Of a stretch of DNA of 64,000 nucleotides, positions 61,267 to 64,000 are shown in pieces. The stretch is taken from NCBI RefSeq assembly GCF_024172095.1, contig NZ_JAMZDX010000005.1, positions 741,503 through 805,502 on the forward strand, written 5' to 3'. This stretch comes from Kitasatospora cinereorecta (GTDB lineage Bacteria; Actinomycetota; Actinomycetes; Streptomycetales; Streptomycetaceae). The position numbers and the translations under genes were made by a program. The notes below the pieces were generated by a model. It searched no databases. It had not been told where the DNA came from and saw only the letters and a list, made by a program, of their open reading frames with translations. Numbering within the stretch: the first letter of the stretch is position 1; each line of letters opens with the position of its first letter.

Positions 61267-64000
61267 GTGGGGGATTGGCGTACACGAACGCCGGTCAACT
61301 CACCGCTGAGACGGAGTGGCCAATGGCTCTCCGTGGTCAGCGTTGCAGCTTTGACGATGACCATGCTGGCCGCTCCGTCGGCCGAGGCGCTGGCCGCTCG
61401 GCGGCCGCACGGGAAGGTCTGGGCCCCGCCGAAGACGCCGCTGGCGTCGCAGAAGTCGGTGAATGGCAAGGACCTCAAGCCCGGCAAGCTCGACGCACCG
61501 AAGTTCCCGGTACCAGGTGACTGGAAGCCCGCCACCCCAACCGCGGTGCCGACCGGTTCGGCCACCGTCGCCCTGCCGGACGGGAACGCGGTGCAGGCCG
61601 GCAAGCTGCCGGTGAAGGTCGCCAAGGGCGAGCAGAAGTCCGCCCGTTCGGTGAAGGTCGAGGTCGCCCCGGGCGACAAGGGCAAGGCCGCGGGTGTGGC
61701 CGGTCCGGTCGTCGCACTGACCGACACCGACGCCTCCACCGAGGACCACAGCGTCAAGGTCGCCCTCGACCTCAAGGCGCTCCAGGGCGCCGGCTGGGCC
61801 GACCGCGCACGGCTGGTGGAGCTTCCCGTATGTGCGCTGACCACGCCGGAGAAGGCCGAGTGCCAGACCCAGAAGCCGGTCGCCTCCAGCGTGGACCCGA
61901 AGACCGGCGTACTGACCGCACAGGTCACGCTTCCCGCCGCTTCCGACAGGACGGCGACGAAGAGCTCACCGTCCGACGGCGCTGGTGGCAAGACGGTGCA
62001 GGCCGGATTCGTTCAGGCCGCTGCCGCCCCCTCGGCAACGGTCCTCGCTGCGGCCTCATCGTCCGACGGCGCGATGGGCGGCTACTCCGCCTCTCCGCTG
62101 TCCCCGTCGATGGCCTGGGGCGCCGGCTCCAACGTCGGCAACTTCACCTACTCCTACCCGATCCAGACCCCCGCATCGATCGCGGGTGCCGAGCAGACCG
62201 TCTCGCTCTCGTACGACTCCTCCTCGGTGGACGGCAGGACCTCGGCGCAGAACGCGCAGGCGTCGTGGATCGGTGAGGGCTGGGACTTCCAGCCGGGGTT
62301 CATCGAGCGGTCCTACCGCGGTTGCGACAAGGACGGGATCACCAACTCCGGTGACCAGTGCTGGGCCGGTCAGAACGCCAGCCTGAACCTGGGCGGCCAC
62401 TCCGGCACGCTGGTCCGCGACGACGCCACCGGCGTGTGGCGGATCCAGGGCGACGACGGTTCGAAGGTCGAGCAGCTGACCGGTGCGGCCAACGAGGCCA
62501 AGAACGGCGAGTTCTGGCGCGTCACGACCTCGGACGGCGTCCAGTACTACTTCGGTCAGAACCACCTGCCGGGCGGCAACCACGGCGATCCGGCGACCAA
62601 CTCGGTGGAGTACATGCCGGTGTACTCGCCGAAGAGCGGCGACGACTGCTACGACTCCGCCAAGGGCAACGCCTCCTGGTGTCAGGAGGGTTGGCGCTGG
62701 AACCTCGACTACGTCGTGGACCCGCACCAGAACCTGGTCACCTACAACTACCAGCAGGAGACCAACTACTACAGCCGTGGCGGCGGTCAGAACAACGGCA
62801 GCGGCACGCTGACCGCGTACGTCCGCTCCGCTCAGCCGTCGCAGATCGCCTACGGCCAGCGCCTCCCGGAGCAGCTCGCCGCGAACGGCTCCGTGAAGCC
62901 CGCGGCCAAGGTGCTGTTCACCACGAGCGAGCGCTGCGCCGCCTCGGGCTCGATCACCTGCACCACCGCACAGCGGACCAAGGCCAACCAGAACAACTGG
63001 CCCGACAGCCCGCTGGACCAGAACTGCGCGTCGACGGGCACCTGCACCAACTACTCGCCGACCTTCTGGTCGCCGTTGATGCTGTCGAAGATCGAGACCC
63101 AGGTCCTGGTCGACAGCGCGTACCGGTCGGTGGACTCGTGGGAGCTGAAGCACACCTTCCCGGACCCGGGTGACGGCACCAAGCCGTCCCTGTGGCTGTC
63201 CTCGATCATCCGCACGGCCACCAACGGCCAGCCGTCGATCACGCTCCCCGCGGTGTCGTTCACCGCGCGCGAGCTGGCCAACCGGGTCGACGGTCTGACC
63301 CCGGCGCAGCCGGCGTTCATGCGTCCGCGCATCCAGCAGATCACCACCGAGACCGGCGGCCAGATCAACGTCGTCTACGCCGACCCCGAGTGCTCCCGGA
63401 CCAGCAACCACATGCCCGCCGCCGAGGACAACAACTCGATGGCCTGCATGCCCGTCCACTGGTACCTGCCGGGGCAGTCCGCGACCGACCCGGTCAAGGA
63501 CTGGTTCAACAAGTACCTGGTCACCGCCGTCACCGAGCAGGACGCGGTCACGGGTACGACGCTGACCAAGTCGACCAACTACAGCTACGGCGGCGGAGCC
63601 GCCTGGCACCGCAACGACGGCGAGTTCACCGACCCCAAGTCCCGTACCTGGGACAGCTTCCGCGGCTACCAGACGGTCACCACGACCACGGGCAGCGGCA
63701 ACGCGGGTGAGGCACCGAAGACCCAGCAGGTCTCCACCTACCTGCGCGGTATGAACGGCGATGTCAAGGCCGACGGCTCGACCCGGAGTGTCCAGGTCTC
63801 CTTCACCCCGTACCCGGGCGCGACTGCGGTCACCGTCACCGATGATGCGTGGCGAAGCGGGAGTGTGCTCGGTGGCCAGGGCTTCGACCAGGTCGGTGGT
63901 TCGGTGCGGAGCGCCAATGCCATCGTCGCCTCCGGCGACGTGGTGACGGCGACGCACAAGCAGCAGAACAGCATGCCCGACCTGGTCGCCCGGTACGACG
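61267..64000 (+). CDS. Second secreted RHS protein, C-terminus beyond the window
   Basis: The open frame runs without a stop to the right edge, 911 codons so far. It starts VGDWRTRTPVNSPLRR, with a signal-peptide-like helix (about 20-40) ending AEALAARRPHGKVW, as in the first RHS protein. The whole visible part aligns with residues 1 to about 905 of that protein, with blocks like GWDFQPGFIERSY, QNNGSGTLTAYVRSA and FWSPLMLSKIETQVL; identity is high by eye. I chose the GTG at 61267 because GGGGGAG stands six bases upstream; an ATG at 61261 is in frame but abuts that site. The tip, and so its toxin type, is not in the window. Confidence 0.88.
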   Translation, partial: MGDWRTRTPVNSPLRRSGQWLSVVSVAALTMTMLAAPSAEALAARRPHGKVWAPPKTPLASQKSVNGKDLKPGKLDAPKFPVPGDWKPATPTAVPTGSATVALPDGNAVQAGKLPVKVAKGEQKSARSVKVEVAPGDKGKAAGVAGPVVALTDTDASTEDHSVKVALDLKALQGAGWADRARLVELPVCALTTPEKAECQTQKPVASSVDPKTGVLTAQVTLPAASDRTATKSSPSDGAGGKTVQAGFVQAAAAPSATVLAAASSSDGAMGGYSASPLSPSMAWGAGSNVGNFTYSYPIQTPASIAGAEQTVSLSYDSSSVDGRTSAQNAQASWIGEGWDFQPGFIERSYRGCDKDGITNSGDQCWAGQNASLNLGGHSGTLVRDDATGVWRIQGDDGSKVEQLTGAANEAKNGEFWRVTTSDGVQYYFGQNHLPGGNHGDPATNSVEYMPVYSPKSGDDCYDSAKGNASWCQEGWRWNLDYVVDPHQNLVTYNYQQETNYYSRGGGQNNGSGTLTAYVRSAQPSQIAYGQRLPEQLAANGSVKPAAKVLFTTSERCAASGSITCTTAQRTKANQNNWPDSPLDQNCASTGTCTNYSPTFWSPLMLSKIETQVLVDSAYRSVDSWELKHTFPDPGDGTKPSLWLSSIIRTATNGQPSITLPAVSFTARELANRVDGLTPAQPAFMRPRIQQITTETGGQINVVYADPECSRTSNHMPAAEDNNSMACMPVHWYLPGQSATDPVKDWFNKYLVTAVTEQDAVTGTTLTKSTNYSYGGGAAWHRNDGEFTDPKSRTWDSFRGYQTVTTTTGSGNAGEAPKTQQVSTYLRGMNGDVKADGSTRSVQVSFTPYPGATAVTVTDDAWRSGSVLGGQGFDQVGGSVRSANAIVASGDVVTATHKQQNSMPDLVARYD

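Overview
This window is a high-GC actinobacterial chromosome segment, most likely from a streptomycete-type organism (Streptomyces or Kitasatospora). The grounds are extreme third-position GC, many GTG starts, and a characteristic gene order: gltBD, lgt, trpA-trpB-trpM-trpC, a Trp-associated membrane gene, trpE, hisI, then hisF-priA-hisH-hisB-hisC-hisD. PriA, TrpM and a HGxxPAAW-type small membrane protein are actinobacterial or streptomycete markers. Both ends are cut inside genes: gltD lacks its C-terminus at the left, and a second RHS gene runs off the right.

Layout. 1-7.1 kb: glutamate synthase gltB-gltD with a GlnR-like box upstream, then a VIT/CCC1 metal transporter. 7.3-9.8 kb: lgt and a mauE-like/DsbA-like thiol-disulfide pair with an ECF-type promoter candidate. 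9.9-17.2 kb: the trp block (trpA, trpB, a 49-codon trpM, trpC, trpE) mixed with small membrane proteins and hisI. 18.0-25.6 kb: a 2443-residue secreted RHS protein carrying a HINT domain and an EndoU-like nuclease tip, with a translationally coupled MafI-like immunity gene. 25.8-33.0 kb: SLOG-like, HEAT-like, thiamine-binding-like, SnoaL-like, TIGR03085 and VOC genes. 33.1-38.9 kb: the his operon on the minus strand, including a RidA-family gene and a tiny membrane protein. 39-47 kb: a beta-helix-like membrane protein, LON-domain and YbaK proteins, an ABC exporter and a NYN ribonuclease-like protein. 47-50 kb: asd, a dapA-family gene and a divergent LysR regulator. 51-54 kb: a PemK/MazF-like protein and secreted proteins including a metalloprotease with FN3 and ricin lectin domains. 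54-58 kb: dnaE. 58-61 kb: a membrane protein and a diacylglycerol kinase/PAP2 lipid pair. 61.3 kb to the end: a second RHS gene closely related to the first.

How it works together. Much of the window is amino-acid metabolism: nitrogen assimilation (gltBD), tryptophan and histidine. PriA probably serves both the his and trp pathways, and no trpF is visible. Tight stop/start overlaps mark the his operon, gltBD, trpBA, the ABC exporter, the kinase/PAP2 pair and the RHS/immunity pair as translationally coupled units. Strong GC-rich hairpins without T-tracts separate the units. The main accessory content is the pair of RHS polymorphic-toxin genes, which point outward from a block of about 35.7 kb holding the his operon, asd and dnaE, and which share their promoter-proximal region and N-terminal sequence.
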